64,000 nucleotides of DNA from Streptomyces sp. SAI-127 (GTDB lineage Bacteria > Actinomycetota > Actinomycetes > Streptomycetales > Streptomycetaceae): assembly GCF_029894425.1 (NCBI RefSeq), contig NZ_JARXYJ010000001.1:3658001-3722000 (forward strand), given 5' to 3'. The notes beneath the pieces were generated by a model that worked only from the letters and a program-made list of their open reading frames with translations, ran no database searches and was not told the origin of the DNA. The first letter of the stretch is position 1. Every line of letters starts with the position of its first letter. The position numbers and the translations under genes are program-made. Below, one piece after another: positions 49,673 through 59,819 of the stretch.

Positions 49673-50329
49673 GTGGACGGAGTTGTACGGGCGTGGGTGA
49701 CCGGCTGGGTCGTGTCCCGCGGGGCGGCGGCGCCGGAGCGTGAGCCGTGGGGGTTCACCGTCGACGTGGGCCAGGTCGCGCAGGTGTCGCGGCACGTGTT
49801 CGACGCGCTGGGCGACGACGTGGACGAAGAGGTCGTGCGCAAGGTGGCGGGCGGGGTGACGGGGGCCGGGGTGTGGCTCAAGGTGTTCCAGGGCCCGGAG
49901 GTGGTCGGGCCCTGGCTGGACGAGGGCTGGTGGGTGGATCCCGAGCCGGGTTACCTGATGACGGTCCCGCTGACCGCGCCCGCGCGACGGACCGCCGCCC
50001 CCGACGGATACCGGCTGCGCACCTGGTCCGTCGGCGGCGTCACCCGCATGCTCGTCGCCGCGCCCGACGGTTCCCTCGCGGCGCGCGGTCAGGTCGCTCC
50101 GACCGGCGCGACCGCCGTCTTCGACCAGATCGAGACCGTGGCCGCCCATCGGCGCCGGGGGCTGGGCAGCGTCGTCATGCGCACGCTCCAGGCCGTGGCG
50201 ATCGGCACGGGTGCGCAGACCGGCGTCCTCGCGGGAACGCCGGCGGGGCGGGGACTGTACGAGTCTCTGGGCTGGCATGTGGAGGCTCCGCTCACCAGTG
50301 CGAAGTTCATGGGGCCGGACGCCGGGTGA
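49673..50329 (+). CDS. GNAT-family N-acetyltransferase
   Basis: 218 residues from GTG 49673 (AGGGGGATGTC upstream). The C-terminal half has the acetyl-CoA loop: FDQIETVAAHRRRGLGSVVM (RRxGLG near 160), followed by GVLAGTPAGRGLYESLGWHV. The N-terminal half (QVAQVSRHVFDALGDDVDEE) is a separate alpha/beta part usual in Streptomyces relatives. Substrate unknown. Confidence 0.82.
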   Translation: MDGVVRAWVTGWVVSRGAAAPEREPWGFTVDVGQVAQVSRHVFDALGDDVDEEVVRKVAGGVTGAGVWLKVFQGPEVVGPWLDEGWWVDPEPGYLMTVPLTAPARRTAAPDGYRLRTWSVGGVTRMLVAAPDGSLAARGQVAPTGATAVFDQIETVAAHRRRGLGSVVMRTLQAVAIGTGAQTGVLAGTPAGRGLYESLGWHVEAPLTSAKFMGPDAG

Positions 50330-50394
50330 CCGTCCGTCGCCGCCCGCGGAAAACCCGGAGGCGACCGGGGACGGCCTCTGTCATGCTGCGCCGG

Positions 50395-50978
50395 TGATCG
50401 CCCCGATACCTCCGGTGGTTCCCGCCGGCCACATGGCGGACAACACCCAGCCGGTCCTGGCTCTTCCCGGCGGTCTGGAACTCCGGCCCTGACGCACGCC
50501 CCTGCTGCCGGCGCTGACCGAGGACGAGGCACGCGCGTACCGGGCGGATGCGGGAGCGGTGGAAGAGGGAGACTGCGGCGGTGTGGGGGGTTGGGTGGGA
50601 GGACGAAGGGGCGGGCGTCCTCACGAGCACCGGCATCGGCCTCGCCGCATGGATCAACGTCGACCTCGGCCGGGGCCACGCCGAGATCGCCTACTGGGTG
50701 CTGCCCGCGGGCCGCGGCACCGGCATCGCGGTCCCCGTCGGCTCACCGACTGGGCGCTGCACGAGCTCGGCCCGCACCGCCTCACCCTCTGTCACGCCGT
50801 CGCCGACGAGGCCTCCTGCCGGGCGGCGGAGAAGGCCGGCTTCCGGCTGGAGGGCACCGTGCGCCACGCCCTCCTCCACGCGGACGGCCGGCACGACCAG
50901 CACCTCCACGCGCGCGTGCGGGGCGACGACCAGAACGACCGACACGACCGGGACGACCGGGGGAACGAGCGACCATGA
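50395..50978 (+). pseudogene. Decayed RimJ/RimL-type GNAT acetyltransferase
   Basis: Three frames together make one GNAT protein: MIAPIPPVVPAGHMADNTQP (50395, frame 1), then GAGVLTSTGIGLAAWINVDL, then GHAEIAYWVLPAGRGTGIAV (about 50600-50730, frame 2), then LTDWALHELGPHRLTLCHAV, then EASCRAAEKAGFRLEGTVRH (about 50743-50880, frame 3). Each join requires a frameshift. The last segment overlaps the start of the next gene by four bases, as an intact predecessor gene would. Confidence 0.7.
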
Positions 50979-51775
50979 CCACCACAGACGTACAGCCCCT
51001 CCTCTCCGCCTACGACGACCAGATGCGCGGCGCTCCCCCGACCCCGCCCGCGGGGGTGACGTACGAGCAGGACGGACCGCTGCTCAGGATCGTCGGCCAG
51101 TTCCGCGGGTTCGTGAGCGGGCCGCGCGACCTCGGCGTCGACGGTGACGCGCTCGACGAACTCATCGCGCGGCAACGTGACTTCTTCGCGGCACGCGGCG
51201 AGGCCGTCGAATGGAAGACCCGCTCCCACGACACCCCGGCCGGCCTCACCGAACGACTCCGTGCCGCCGGTTTCGTGCCCGAGGAGCGGGAGACGGTGCT
51301 GGTCGGCCGGGCCGCCGAGATGGCCGTACGGCAGCCCGCGCCGCAGGAAGGCATCACCGTGCGCCGCGTCACGGCGGACGCCGACATGCGCCGGATCGCC
51401 GCGATGGAGTCGGCGGTGTGGGGCCAGGACTGGAGCTGGCTCGCCGACGACCTGATCGGCAGGGTCGCCGGCGCGCCGGACGACATCGCGGTGTACGTCG
51501 CCGAGGCGGACGGCGAAGTGGTGTGCGCCGCCTGGCTGGTGTTCCGCACGGACACGGGGTTCGCGAGCCTGTGGGGCGGATCCACGCTCGCCGAGTGGCG
51601 GGGCAGGGGCATCTACCGCGCCCTGGTCGCCGTACGCGCCGCTCTCGCCGTCTCCCGCGGAGTCACCTATCTGCACGTGGACGCGTCTGACGACAGCGCG
51701 CCCATCCTGCGCAGGCTGGGGATGCACGCGGTGACCACGACGACGCCGTACGTCTGGACGCCCCCGGGCCGCTGA
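50975..51775 (+). CDS. GNAT-family N-acetyltransferase
   Basis: 266 residues from ATG 50975 (GGGGGAACGAGC upstream). The GNAT core is in the C-terminal part: GITVRRVTADADMRRIAAME, then AVYVAEADGEVVCAAWLV, then GGSTLAEWRGRGIYRALVAV (acetyl-CoA loop RGRGIY near 212), then YLHVDASDDSAPILRRLGMH. Substrate unknown. The start overlaps the decayed GNAT gene by four bases, suggesting a former two-gene operon. Confidence 0.85.
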   Translation: MTTTDVQPLLSAYDDQMRGAPPTPPAGVTYEQDGPLLRIVGQFRGFVSGPRDLGVDGDALDELIARQRDFFAARGEAVEWKTRSHDTPAGLTERLRAAGFVPEERETVLVGRAAEMAVRQPAPQEGITVRRVTADADMRRIAAMESAVWGQDWSWLADDLIGRVAGAPDDIAVYVAEADGEVVCAAWLVFRTDTGFASLWGGSTLAEWRGRGIYRALVAVRAALAVSRGVTYLHVDASDDSAPILRRLGMHAVTTTTPYVWTPPGR

Positions 51776-51783
51776 GATCGCGC

Positions 51784-52584
51784 CTAGGGCCTGTCGGTGA
51801 GGGGCTGACGTGCGCGGTGCCACCGCCGTGCCGCCGGCCAGGTCGCGACGCCGATCGTCAGGGCGATCAGGTGGCCCCAGTCGGTCATCGGGTCGGTGAA
51901 CGCGATCAGGTCCGTCACCAGCATCCAGCCGAACAGGGCGAGCAACGGCCAGCGCAGCCACGGCCCGAGCAGCCCCGTCAGCGCGCCGAGGCTCGCGGCG
52001 ACGCCGAAGCTGACTCCGTAGTCGAGACGGTGCAGTGAGCTGGCGGGCAGATGCCCGAACAGGACCGCGAGCCCTGTGGGGACCTCCGTGGCGAGGGTCG
52101 CGCCGACATGCCCGAGCAGGAAGACACCGGCCGTGCGCACACCACCGATCCGACGCTCCAGCGCGGTGAGGACGAACAGCAGGGCGACGGCGTACGGCGA
52201 GAGGATCCCGCCCGCGATCCACAACGCGCTGGCGACCAGCACCAGTACGGGCGTCCGCACGAGGTGGGCGACATCGGTGCTGGAGCCCTGGTGCAGGGTG
52301 TGCACGAGGGCGGGGTCCAGATACGCGGCCACGAGCGAGACGACGGCCAGGACGGCGCCGTAGACGAAGGTGAACGGGGTCCCGGCGGGGGTGGGGAACA
52401 GCCGCAGCAGGCGAGGGGCGCGAAGTCGGGTGTCCGGGGCGGCCGTTGCCGGGGGTGTCACGGGTGTCTCGGCGGCACCCGTCCCGCCCCGTTCCCGCTG
52501 CCGGGGCATCCCGTCGAGCAGGCCCGCCACCGACGCGGGGGCGGGCGCGTCGTCGGAAGGAGGTGCAGGCACGGTCCGTTCCAA
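51784..52584 (-). CDS. Rhomboid-like membrane protein
   Basis: 266 residues from TTG 52584 (AAGGAG 8 nt upstream). After a disordered Pro/Ala-rich lead of about 60 residues there are six hydrophobic spans. HRLDYGVSFGVAASLGALTG has the GxSxG of a rhomboid active site, and DWGHLIALTIG the His of the last helix, so the Ser-His dyad may be present. FVLTALERRIGGVRTAGVFL is the usual amphipathic part. Many relatives are called inactive 'rhomboid-like' proteins. Substrates unknown. Confidence 0.7.
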   Translation of the reverse strand: MERTVPAPPSDDAPAPASVAGLLDGMPRQRERGGTGAAETPVTPPATAAPDTRLRAPRLLRLFPTPAGTPFTFVYGAVLAVVSLVAAYLDPALVHTLHQGSSTDVAHLVRTPVLVLVASALWIAGGILSPYAVALLFVLTALERRIGGVRTAGVFLLGHVGATLATEVPTGLAVLFGHLPASSLHRLDYGVSFGVAASLGALTGLLGPWLRWPLLALFGWMLVTDLIAFTDPMTDWGHLIALTIGVATWPAARRWHRARQPLTDRP

Positions 52585-52724
52585 GGTGAGCTGCTCCTTC
52601 CGTTTCACCCCCAGCCTTCGTGCCCGACCCACCCGTTGTCTGTGACCTGCGCCACCTCGCCCCCCATTCACAGAGACTTCTCAAGAAGTCCCGGTCCGGA
52701 CGCCGCACCTGCCAGGATGAGCCG

Positions 52725-53402
52725 ATGCCCACCTCATACGACATTCCCGAAGTCCTGGACCGTCGCGAGGGCCCCTACGGGGAGGTGGTCCTGCGGCGCC
52801 ACGGCGAGTTGCTCCAGATCATCGCCAACGGCTGCTTCCTGATGGACACCTCCGACGGACGCTCGGAGCGGATGCTCGTCGACGCGGCGCTCGACGCCCT
52901 CGACGACCGCCCCGCCCCGCACGTCCTCATCGGCGGCCTCGGCGTCGGCTTCTCGCTCGCACACGCGGCCGCGAACCCTCGCTGGGGCCGGATCACGGTC
53001 GTCGAGCGGGAACCGGCGATCATCGACTGGCACCGCGCGGGCCCGCTCTCGGCGCTCTCGGCGAAGGCGCTCGCCGATCCTCGGACGAACATTCTGGAAA
53101 CGGATCTAGTCGGATTCGTCAATGAGACATGCGCCACTTTTGACGCGCTCTGCCTCGACATCGACAACGGGCCCGACTGGACGGTCACGGAGGGCAACGG
53201 CGGACTCTACGCGCGTGCCGGACTCACAAGCTGCGCAAGGGTGTTGAAGCCGGGCGGGGTACTGGCCGTGTGGTCCGCGAAACCCTCTGCGGAATTTGAG
53301 GGATCCCTATCAAATGCCGGGTTCCAGCAGGTACGTACCGAGGAGATCCCCGTTGCCCGGGGCGTACCGGACGTCGTGCACCTTGCCGTCCGACCTGGAT
53401 AG
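52725..53402 (+). CDS. Spermidine synthase-like methyltransferase-fold protein
   Basis: 225 residues from ATG 52725. VLIGGLGVGFSLAHAAANPR (about 67-86) is the nucleotide-binding loop, ITVVEREPAIIDWHR the acidic strand, and FDALCLDIDNGPDWTV the substrate-side Asp. ARVLKPGGVLAVWSAKPSAE closes the Rossmann fold. It resembles the spermidine synthase family, but the polyamine-binding residues are not clear, and many actinomycete members have unknown substrates. It stands alone between the rhomboid gene and the two-component pair. Confidence 0.78.
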   Translation: MPTSYDIPEVLDRREGPYGEVVLRRHGELLQIIANGCFLMDTSDGRSERMLVDAALDALDDRPAPHVLIGGLGVGFSLAHAAANPRWGRITVVEREPAIIDWHRAGPLSALSAKALADPRTNILETDLVGFVNETCATFDALCLDIDNGPDWTVTEGNGGLYARAGLTSCARVLKPGGVLAVWSAKPSAEFEGSLSNAGFQQVRTEEIPVARGVPDVVHLAVRPG

Positions 53403-53492
53403 CAAAGGGGTGATGACTCCCCGTACTCTGCTTCCCTACGCCGATCATTCAAGCGTCAATCGCAGTCATGCGCAGACAAGGAATCACCCCAC

Positions 53493-54263
53493 ATGGTTCC
53501 GGAAAGCACTCCCCAGGGGCGGGCGATGGAGCAGACACACACCTCCCACAACGGCACGACGGCTACGCCGGGCGCACAGCGCCGGGTTCTGGTCGTCGAG
53601 GACGATCCGACGATCGTCGACGCCATCGCGACCCGCCTGCGCGCCGAGGGATTCCTCGTGCAAACGGCGGTCGACGGTCCGTCGGCGGTGGACACGGCCG
53701 AGGCCTGGCAGCCGGACCTGCTGATCCTCGACATCATGCTGCCCGGCTTCGACGGTCTCGAGGTCTGCCGCCGTGTGCAGGCCGCCCGTCCGGTGCCGGT
53801 GATGATGCTCACCGCGCGGGACGACGAGACCGACATGCTGGTCGGGCTCGGCGTCGGCGCCGACGACTACATGACCAAGCCGTTCTCGATGCGTGAGCTG
53901 GCCGCGCGCGTGCACGTCCTGCTGCGGCGGGTCGAGCGGGCCGCACTGGCCGCCGCGACGCCCCGGTCCGGCATTCTCCGGCTCGGCGAGCTGGAGATCG
54001 ACCACGCGCAGCGCCGGGTACGGGTGCGCTCGGAGGACGTGCATCTGACGCCCACCGAGTTCGACCTCCTGGTGTGCCTGGCGAACACCCCGCGTGCGGT
54101 GCTCTCCCGCGAGCAGCTGCTGGCCGAGGTGTGGGACTGGGCGGACGCCTCCGGCACCCGCACGGTCGACAGCCACATCAAGGCGCTGCGCCGGAAGATC
54201 GGCGCCGAGCGGATCCGCACGGTGCACGGCGTGGGCTACGCCCTGGAGACGCCGACGCCATGA
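53493..54263 (+). CDS. OmpR-family response regulator
   Basis: 256 residues from ATG 53493 (AAGGA 9 nt upstream); ATG 53526 is an alternative. Receiver: RRVLVVEDDPTIVDAIATRL, phosphate-accepting Asp near 79 (LLILDIMLPGFDG), Thr/Ala in LTARDDE, Lys near 130 (YMTKPFS). Winged helix: VHLTPTEFDLLVCLANTPRA, then SHIKALRRKIGAERIRTVHG. Its kinase partner follows with an ATGA overlap. Position next to kgd suggests a link to central metabolism but no target site was identified. Confidence 0.92.
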   Translation: MVPESTPQGRAMEQTHTSHNGTTATPGAQRRVLVVEDDPTIVDAIATRLRAEGFLVQTAVDGPSAVDTAEAWQPDLLILDIMLPGFDGLEVCRRVQAARPVPVMMLTARDDETDMLVGLGVGADDYMTKPFSMRELAARVHVLLRRVERAALAAATPRSGILRLGELEIDHAQRRVRVRSEDVHLTPTEFDLLVCLANTPRAVLSREQLLAEVWDWADASGTRTVDSHIKALRRKIGAERIRTVHGVGYALETPTP

Positions 54264-55366
54264 GCGAGGGTCCGGCCGGCCGGAGAAGCCCCAGGGAGCC
54301 CTGGGGCGGCGTAAGCCCGTTCTCGATCAAGACGAAGCTGGGTGCGCTGGTCGTCATCGCGGTCCTCATCACCACCGGGCTGATGATGATCGCGATGCGC
54401 ACGGCGACGGAGCTGCGCTTCATCACGGTCTTCTCGATGATCGCCACACTGCTCATTACGCAGTTCGTGGCGCATTCGCTCACCGCGCCGCTGGACGACA
54501 TGAACGCGGTCGCCCGGTCCATCTCGCACGGCGACTACACCCGCCGGGTGCGCGAGAACCGGCGGGACGAGCTGGGCGACCTGGCCCAGACGATCAACCG
54601 CATGGCGGACGACCTGGAGGCCCAGGAACGCCAGCGCAAGGAACTTGTGGCAAATGTCTCCCATGAGCTGCGCACGCCCATCGCGGGCCTGCGCGCGGTG
54701 CTGGAGAACATCGTCGACGGGGTCACCCAGGCCGACCCCGAGACCATGCGCACGGCCCTGAAGCAGACCGAGCGGCTCGGCCGGCTGGTGGAGACGCTGC
54801 TGGACCTGTCCCGGCTCGACAACGGCGTCGTACCGCTGAAAAAGCGCCGTTTCGAGGTGTGGCCGTACCTGTCGGGCGTGCTGAAGGAGGCCAACATGGT
54901 CGCCACGGCGCGCGCGGGCATCGCGTCCGGGTCCGGCAGTCACACGCGCAACGACGTCCATCTGCACCTCGACGTGTCCCCGCCGGAGCTCACCGCGCAC
55001 GCCGACCCGGAGCGCATCCACCAGGTCGTCGCCAACCTCATCGACAACGCGGTCAAGCACAGCCCGGCGCACGGCCGGGTGACGGTCAAGGCGCGGCGCG
55101 GGTCCCTGCCGGAGTCGCTCGAGCTGGAGGTGCTCGACGAGGGCCCCGGCATTCCGCGCTCGGAGTGGCACCGCGTCTTCGAGCGGTTCAACCGCGGCCA
55201 GGTCAGGCGGCCGCACGGGCCGGGCAGTGACGGCGGCACCGGACTCGGGCTCGCGATCGCCCGCTGGGCGGTGGATCTGCACGGCGGCCGGATCGGAGTG
55301 GCCGAATCCGATCGGGGCTGCAGGATCCTTGTCACCCTTCCAGGACTTCCATCTCTGCCAAGTTGA
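54260..55366 (+). CDS. Sensor histidine kinase
   Basis: 368 residues from ATG 54260 (ATGA overlap with the regulator). Two membrane spans close together (about 28-47 and 55-73) with almost no outer loop, so it senses within the membrane or cytoplasm. HAMP: THSLTAPLDDMNAVARSISH-like region; HisKA VANVSHELRTPIAGLRAVLE (His near 134), N box VVANLIDNAVKHSPAHGRV (near 260), DEGPGIP, and GGTGLGLAIARWAVDLHGG (near 325). All catalytic boxes intact. Signal unknown. Confidence 0.92.
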   Translation: MSEGPAGRRSPREPWGGVSPFSIKTKLGALVVIAVLITTGLMMIAMRTATELRFITVFSMIATLLITQFVAHSLTAPLDDMNAVARSISHGDYTRRVRENRRDELGDLAQTINRMADDLEAQERQRKELVANVSHELRTPIAGLRAVLENIVDGVTQADPETMRTALKQTERLGRLVETLLDLSRLDNGVVPLKKRRFEVWPYLSGVLKEANMVATARAGIASGSGSHTRNDVHLHLDVSPPELTAHADPERIHQVVANLIDNAVKHSPAHGRVTVKARRGSLPESLELEVLDEGPGIPRSEWHRVFERFNRGQVRRPHGPGSDGGTGLGLAIARWAVDLHGGRIGVAESDRGCRILVTLPGLPSLPS

Positions 55367-55660
55367 CGTAAAGTTCGAAGCGGAGCCACAAGATCCATCT
55401 CTGTTCCGCTCCGACGGACACGTGTGATCAGGCAGAGGGCCGCGCCACCGTCGCGCAGGGCCCCGCTCGGCGCTTCCCTCCCGTGGATTCACGCAGCGGA
55501 ACCACGCTTGTTTCCCGCCATTTCCACCCCCGAAACCCGCTCTTTGATGTGACTTACACGACGATGGACCGGCCCGGCCTGACCTTCACCGTCTTGGGGG
55601 CGTAGCCTTTATTCCCGCTGTCCATCACCTTGTGAGAAGCGGAAGAGGGCGGTTGCCGCC

Positions 55661-58600
55661 GTGTCGCCACAGTCCCCCAGTAACTCGAGCATCTCGACCG
55701 ACGCAGACCAAGCGGGCAAGAACCCCGCTGCCGCGTTCGGCCCGAACGAGTGGCTCGTCGACGAGATCTATCAGCAGTACCTCCAGGACCCGAATTCGGT
55801 AGACCGTGCCTGGTGGGACTTCTTCGCCGACTACAAGTCGGGGGCCGCCGCTCCGGCTGCGGCGGGTACCGCGGCCGCGGGGGCCGCGGAGACCACCACT
55901 GCGGCCGCGGCCGCACCTGCCCCCACCGCTCCGGCCCAGGCTGCCGCGCCGGCCCCGGCCGCTGCACCGGTCGCCAAGCCGGCCGCCGCGGCTCCGGCCC
56001 CCGCCAAGGCCGCTCCGGCCGCTGCCCCGGCTCAGGCCGCTCCGGCTGCCAAGCCGGCCGCCGCGAAGCCCGCCGCCGCTGCGGGTTCTGCCGCGGAGGG
56101 CCCGGAGATGGTGACCCTGCGTGGTCCCGCCGCCGCGGTCGCGAAGAACATGAACGCCTCCCTGGAGCTGCCCACGGCCACGTCCGTGCGCGCGGTCCCG
56201 GTGAAGCTGCTCTTCGACAACCGCATCGTCATCAACAACCATCTGAAGCGGGCCCGGGGCGGGAAGATCTCCTTCACGCACCTGATCGGCTACGCGATGG
56301 TGCAGGCCATCAAGGCCATGCCGTCGATGAACTGGCACTACGCGGAGAAGGACGGGAAGCCCACCCTCGTCAAGCCGCCGCACGTCAACTTCGGCCTCGC
56401 CATCGACCTGGTGAAGCCCAACGGCGACCGCCAGCTGGTCGTCGCGGGCATCAAGAAGGCCGAGACGCTGAACTTCTTCGAGTTCTGGCAGGCCTACGAG
56501 GACATCGTCCGCCGCGCCCGTGACGGCAAGCTGACGATGGACGACTTCACCGGTGTCACGGTCTCCCTGACCAACCCCGGCGGCCTCGGTACGGTCCACT
56601 CGGTGCCGCGTCTGATGCCCGGACAGTCGGTCATCATGGGCGTCGGCTCCATGGACTACCCGGCGGAGTTCCAGGGCACCTCCCAGGACACCCTGAACAA
56701 GCTCGGCATCTCGAAGGTCATGACGCTCACGTCGACCTACGACCACCGGGTCATCCAGGGTGCCGCCTCCGGCGAGTTCCTGCGGATCGTCGCGAACCTC
56801 CTCCTCGGCGAGAACAACTTCTTCGACGAGATCTTCGAGGCGCTGCGCATCCCCTACGAGCCGGTCCGCTGGCTCAAGGACATCGACGCCTCGCACGACG
56901 ACGACGTCACGAAGGCCGCCCGCGTCTTCGAGCTGATCCACTCCTACCGGGTCCGCGGCCACGTCATGGCCGACACCGACCCGCTGGAGTACCGCCAGCG
57001 CAAGCACCCCGACCTGGACATCACCGAGCACGGCCTCACCCTGTGGGACCTGGAGCGGGAGTTCGCGGTCGGCGGCTTCGCCGGCAAGTCCCTGATGAAG
57101 CTGCGCGACATCCTCGGTGTGCTGCGCGACTCGTACTGCCGCACCACCGGCGTCGAGTTCATGCACATCCAGGACCCGAAGCAGCGCAGGTGGATCCAGG
57201 ACCGCATCGAGCGCTCGCACACCAAGCCGGAGCGCGAGGAGCAGCTGCGTATCCTGCGCCGGCTGAACGCTGCGGAGGCCTTCGAGACCTTCCTGCAGAC
57301 CAAGTACGTCGGCCAGAAGCGCTTCTCCCTGGAGGGCGGCGAGTCCGTCATCCCGCTGCTCGACGCGGTGCTGGACTCGGCCGCCGAGTCCCGCCTGGAC
57401 GAGGTCGTCATCGGCATGGCCCACCGCGGCCGGCTGAACGTCCTGGCGAACATCGTCGGCAAGTCGTACGCGCAGATCTTCCGCGAGTTCGAGGGCAACC
57501 TCGACCCGAAGTCGATGCACGGCTCCGGCGACGTGAAGTACCACCTGGGCGCCGAGGGCACCTTCACGGGCCTGGACGGCGAGCAGATCAAGGTCTCGCT
57601 GGCCGCGAACCCCTCCCACCTGGAGACGGTCGACCCGGTCATCGAGGGCATCACCCGCGCCAAGCAGGACATCATCAACAAGGGCGGCACGGACTTCACG
57701 GTCCTGCCGGTCGCCCTGCACGGCGACGCGGCCTTCGCGGGCCAGGGCGTGGTGGCCGAGACCCTGAACATGTCGCAGCTGCGGGGTTACCGCACCGGCG
57801 GCACGGTCCACATCGTCATCAACAACCAGGTCGGCTTCACGGCCGCCCCGGAGTCCTCCCGCTCGTCGATGTACGCGACGGACGTGGCGAGGATGATCGA
57901 GGCCCCGATCTTCCACGTGAACGGCGACGACCCGGAGGCCGTGGTCCGCGTCGCGCGGCTCGCCTTCGAGTTCCGCCAGGCGTTCAACAAGGACGTGGTG
58001 ATCGACCTCATCTGCTACCGCCGCCGCGGTCACAACGAGTCGGACAACCCGGCGTTCACCCAGCCGCTGATGTACGACCTGATCGACAAGAAGCGCTCGG
58101 TGCGCAAGCTGTACACCGAGTCCCTGATCGGTCGCGGCGACATCACCCTGGAAGAGGCCGAGCAGGCCCTGCAGGACTACCAGGGCCAGCTGGAGAAGGT
58201 CTTCACGGAGGTCCGCGAGGCCGTCACGGCCCAGCCGGCCGCCGGACCGGTCTCCGACCCGCAGGCCGAGTTCCCGGTCGCCGTGAACACCGCGATCTCC
58301 TCGGAGACCGTGAAGCGGATCGCCGAGTCCCAGGTCAACATCCCCGACACCTTCCACGTCCACCCGCGTCTGCTGCCGCAGCTGCAGCGCCGGGCGTCGA
58401 TGGTCGAGGACGGCACGATCGACTGGGGCATGGGCGAGACGCTGGCCGTCGGCTCCCTGCTCCTGGAGGGCACCCCGGTCCGTCTGTCCGGCCAGGACTC
58501 CCAGCGCGGCACCTTCGGCCAGCGCCACGCGGTCCTGATCGACCGGGAGACGGGCGAGGAGCACACCCCGCTCCAGTACCTCAACGAGGACCAGGCCCGC

Positions 58601-59467
58601 TACAACGTCTACAACTCCCTCCTGTCCGAGTACGCGGTCATGGGCTTCGAGTACGGCTACTCGCTGGCCCGCCCCGACGCGCTCGTGCTGTGGGAGGCGC
58701 AGTTCGGTGACTTCGTCAACGGCGCGCAGACGATCGTCGACGAGTACATCTCGGCGGCGGAGCAGAAGTGGGGCCAGACGAGCGGTGTGACGCTGCTCCT
58801 CCCCCACGGCTACGAGGGCCAGGGCCCGGACCACTCGTCCGCGCGCGTGGAGCGCTTCCTCCAGCTCTGCGCCCAGAACAACATGACGGTCGCGATGCCG
58901 ACCCTCCCGTCGAACTACTTCCACCTCCTGCGGTGGCAGGTGCACAACCCGCACCACAAGCCGCTGGTGGTCTTCACCCCGAAGTCGATGCTGCGCCTCA
59001 AGGCCGCCGCGTCGAAGACGGAGGAGTTCACGTCGGGTCAGTTCCGCCCGGTCATCGGCGACACGTCCGTGGACGCTGCCGCGGTCAAGAAGGTCGTCTT
59101 CTGCGCCGGCAAGGTCTACTACGACCTCGAAGCCGAGCGTCAGAAGCGCGGTGTCACGGACACGGCGATCATCCGCGTCGAGCGCCTTTACCCCCTTCCG
59201 GGTGCCGAGCTCCAGGCCGAGATCGCCAAGTACCCGAACGCCGAGAAGTACCTCTGGGCCCAGGAGGAGCCGGCGAACCAGGGCGCATGGCCCTTCATCG
59301 CCCTCAACCTGATCGACCACCTGGACCTGGCGGTCGGCGCGGACATCCCGCACGGCGAGCGCCTGCGCCGGATCTCCCGCCCGCACGGCTCGTCCCCGGC
59401 GGTGGGCTCGGCGAAGCGGCACCAGGCCGAGCAGGAGCAGTTGGTGCGTGAGGTGTTCGAGGCGTAA
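55661..59467 (+). CDS. kgd: Multifunctional 2-oxoglutarate metabolism enzyme (E1o/E2 fusion)
   Basis: 1268 residues from GTG 55661. Parts in order: short E1 N-terminal piece ([20 protein letters not shown], about 26-45), an 85-residue Ala/Pro linker, an E2-type acyltransferase core with [17 protein letters not shown] (His near 362), and the ThDP-dependent E1o domain ([46 protein letters not shown]). This is the actinobacterial Kgd type, which has no lipoyl domain of its own. It decarboxylates 2-oxoglutarate in the TCA cycle. The E2 motif reads DHR-x-x-Q-G instead of DHR-x-x-D-G, as in mycobacterial Kgd. The 294 bp upstream hold no gene and probably the promoter. Confidence 0.96.
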   Translation: MSPQSPSNSSISTDADQAGKNPAAAFGPNEWLVDEIYQQYLQDPNSVDRAWWDFFADYKSGAAAPAAAGTAAAGAAETTTAAAAAPAPTAPAQAAAPAPAAAPVAKPAAAAPAPAKAAPAAAPAQAAPAAKPAAAKPAAAAGSAAEGPEMVTLRGPAAAVAKNMNASLELPTATSVRAVPVKLLFDNRIVINNHLKRARGGKISFTHLIGYAMVQAIKAMPSMNWHYAEKDGKPTLVKPPHVNFGLAIDLVKPNGDRQLVVAGIKKAETLNFFEFWQAYEDIVRRARDGKLTMDDFTGVTVSLTNPGGLGTVHSVPRLMPGQSVIMGVGSMDYPAEFQGTSQDTLNKLGISKVMTLTSTYDHRVIQGAASGEFLRIVANLLLGENNFFDEIFEALRIPYEPVRWLKDIDASHDDDVTKAARVFELIHSYRVRGHVMADTDPLEYRQRKHPDLDITEHGLTLWDLEREFAVGGFAGKSLMKLRDILGVLRDSYCRTTGVEFMHIQDPKQRRWIQDRIERSHTKPEREEQLRILRRLNAAEAFETFLQTKYVGQKRFSLEGGESVIPLLDAVLDSAAESRLDEVVIGMAHRGRLNVLANIVGKSYAQIFREFEGNLDPKSMHGSGDVKYHLGAEGTFTGLDGEQIKVSLAANPSHLETVDPVIEGITRAKQDIINKGGTDFTVLPVALHGDAAFAGQGVVAETLNMSQLRGYRTGGTVHIVINNQVGFTAAPESSRSSMYATDVARMIEAPIFHVNGDDPEAVVRVARLAFEFRQAFNKDVVIDLICYRRRGHNESDNPAFTQPLMYDLIDKKRSVRKLYTESLIGRGDITLEEAEQALQDYQGQLEKVFTEVREAVTAQPAAGPVSDPQAEFPVAVNTAISSETVKRIAESQVNIPDTFHVHPRLLPQLQRRASMVEDGTIDWGMGETLAVGSLLLEGTPVRLSGQDSQRGTFGQRHAVLIDRETGEEHTPLQYLNEDQARYNVYNSLLSEYAVMGFEYGYSLARPDALVLWEAQFGDFVNGAQTIVDEYISAAEQKWGQTSGVTLLLPHGYEGQGPDHSSARVERFLQLCAQNNMTVAMPTLPSNYFHLLRWQVHNPHHKPLVVFTPKSMLRLKAAASKTEEFTSGQFRPVIGDTSVDAAAVKKVVFCAGKVYYDLEAERQKRGVTDTAIIRVERLYPLPGAELQAEIAKYPNAEKYLWAQEEPANQGAWPFIALNLIDHLDLAVGADIPHGERLRRISRPHGSSPAVGSAKRHQAEQEQLVREVFEA

Positions 59468-59490
59468 CCGCTCTCGAAGGCTGTACGTGA

Positions 59491-59527
59491 CCGGGCCGCA
59501 CCCCTGTTCGAAAGGGGTGCGGCCCGG
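59491..59527 (+). terminator. Terminator behind kgd
   Basis: CCGGGCCGCACCCC (59491-59504) pairs perfectly with GGGGTGCGGCCCGG (59514-59527) over a 9-nt loop, 24 bp after the stop. Confidence 0.8.
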
Positions 59528-59554
59528 CCGTTTCGGCGCACTTATCCTTGAGCC

Positions 59555-59734
59555 ATGTACTTCACGGACCGTGGCATCGAGGAACTGGAGAAGCGGCGCG
59601 GCGAGGAGGAAGTCACCTTCGAGTGGCTCGCCGAGCAGCTGCGGACGTTCGTCGACCTCAATCCCGACTTCGAGGTGCCGGTGGAGCGGCTGGCCACGTG
59701 GCTGGCCCGGCTGGACGACGAGGACGACGAGTAG
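59555..59734 (+). CDS. DUF6104-type small acidic protein
   Basis: 59 residues from ATG 59555: MYFTDRGIEELEKRRGEEEV, then EWLAEQLRTFVDLNPDFEVP, then VERLATWLARLDDEDDE. Highly charged, helical and very conserved in Streptomyces next to the 2-oxoglutarate dehydrogenase gene (from memory). Function unknown. A terminator hairpin with a T-run follows 20 bp downstream. Confidence 0.8.
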   Translation: MYFTDRGIEELEKRRGEEEVTFEWLAEQLRTFVDLNPDFEVPVERLATWLARLDDEDDE

Positions 59735-59753
59735 GTCGTACGGCTTCTCGACC

Positions 59754-59782
59754 GCGGGGCGCCCCTGAGGTGCCCCGCTTTT
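59754..59782 (+). terminator. Terminator behind the DUF6104 gene
   Basis: GCGGGGC (59754-59760) pairs with GCCCCGC (59772-59778) and is followed by TTTT: a classic intrinsic terminator. Confidence 0.78.
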
Positions 59783-59819
59783 CGTGCCGGTGACCGGACG
59801 CGGTGATCGGACGCGGGGG

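Noticed and set aside
55625..59422. Very long minus-strand frame opposite kgd
   Set aside because: It is the antisense shadow of kgd, with the usual codon-position mirror effect and no known domain.
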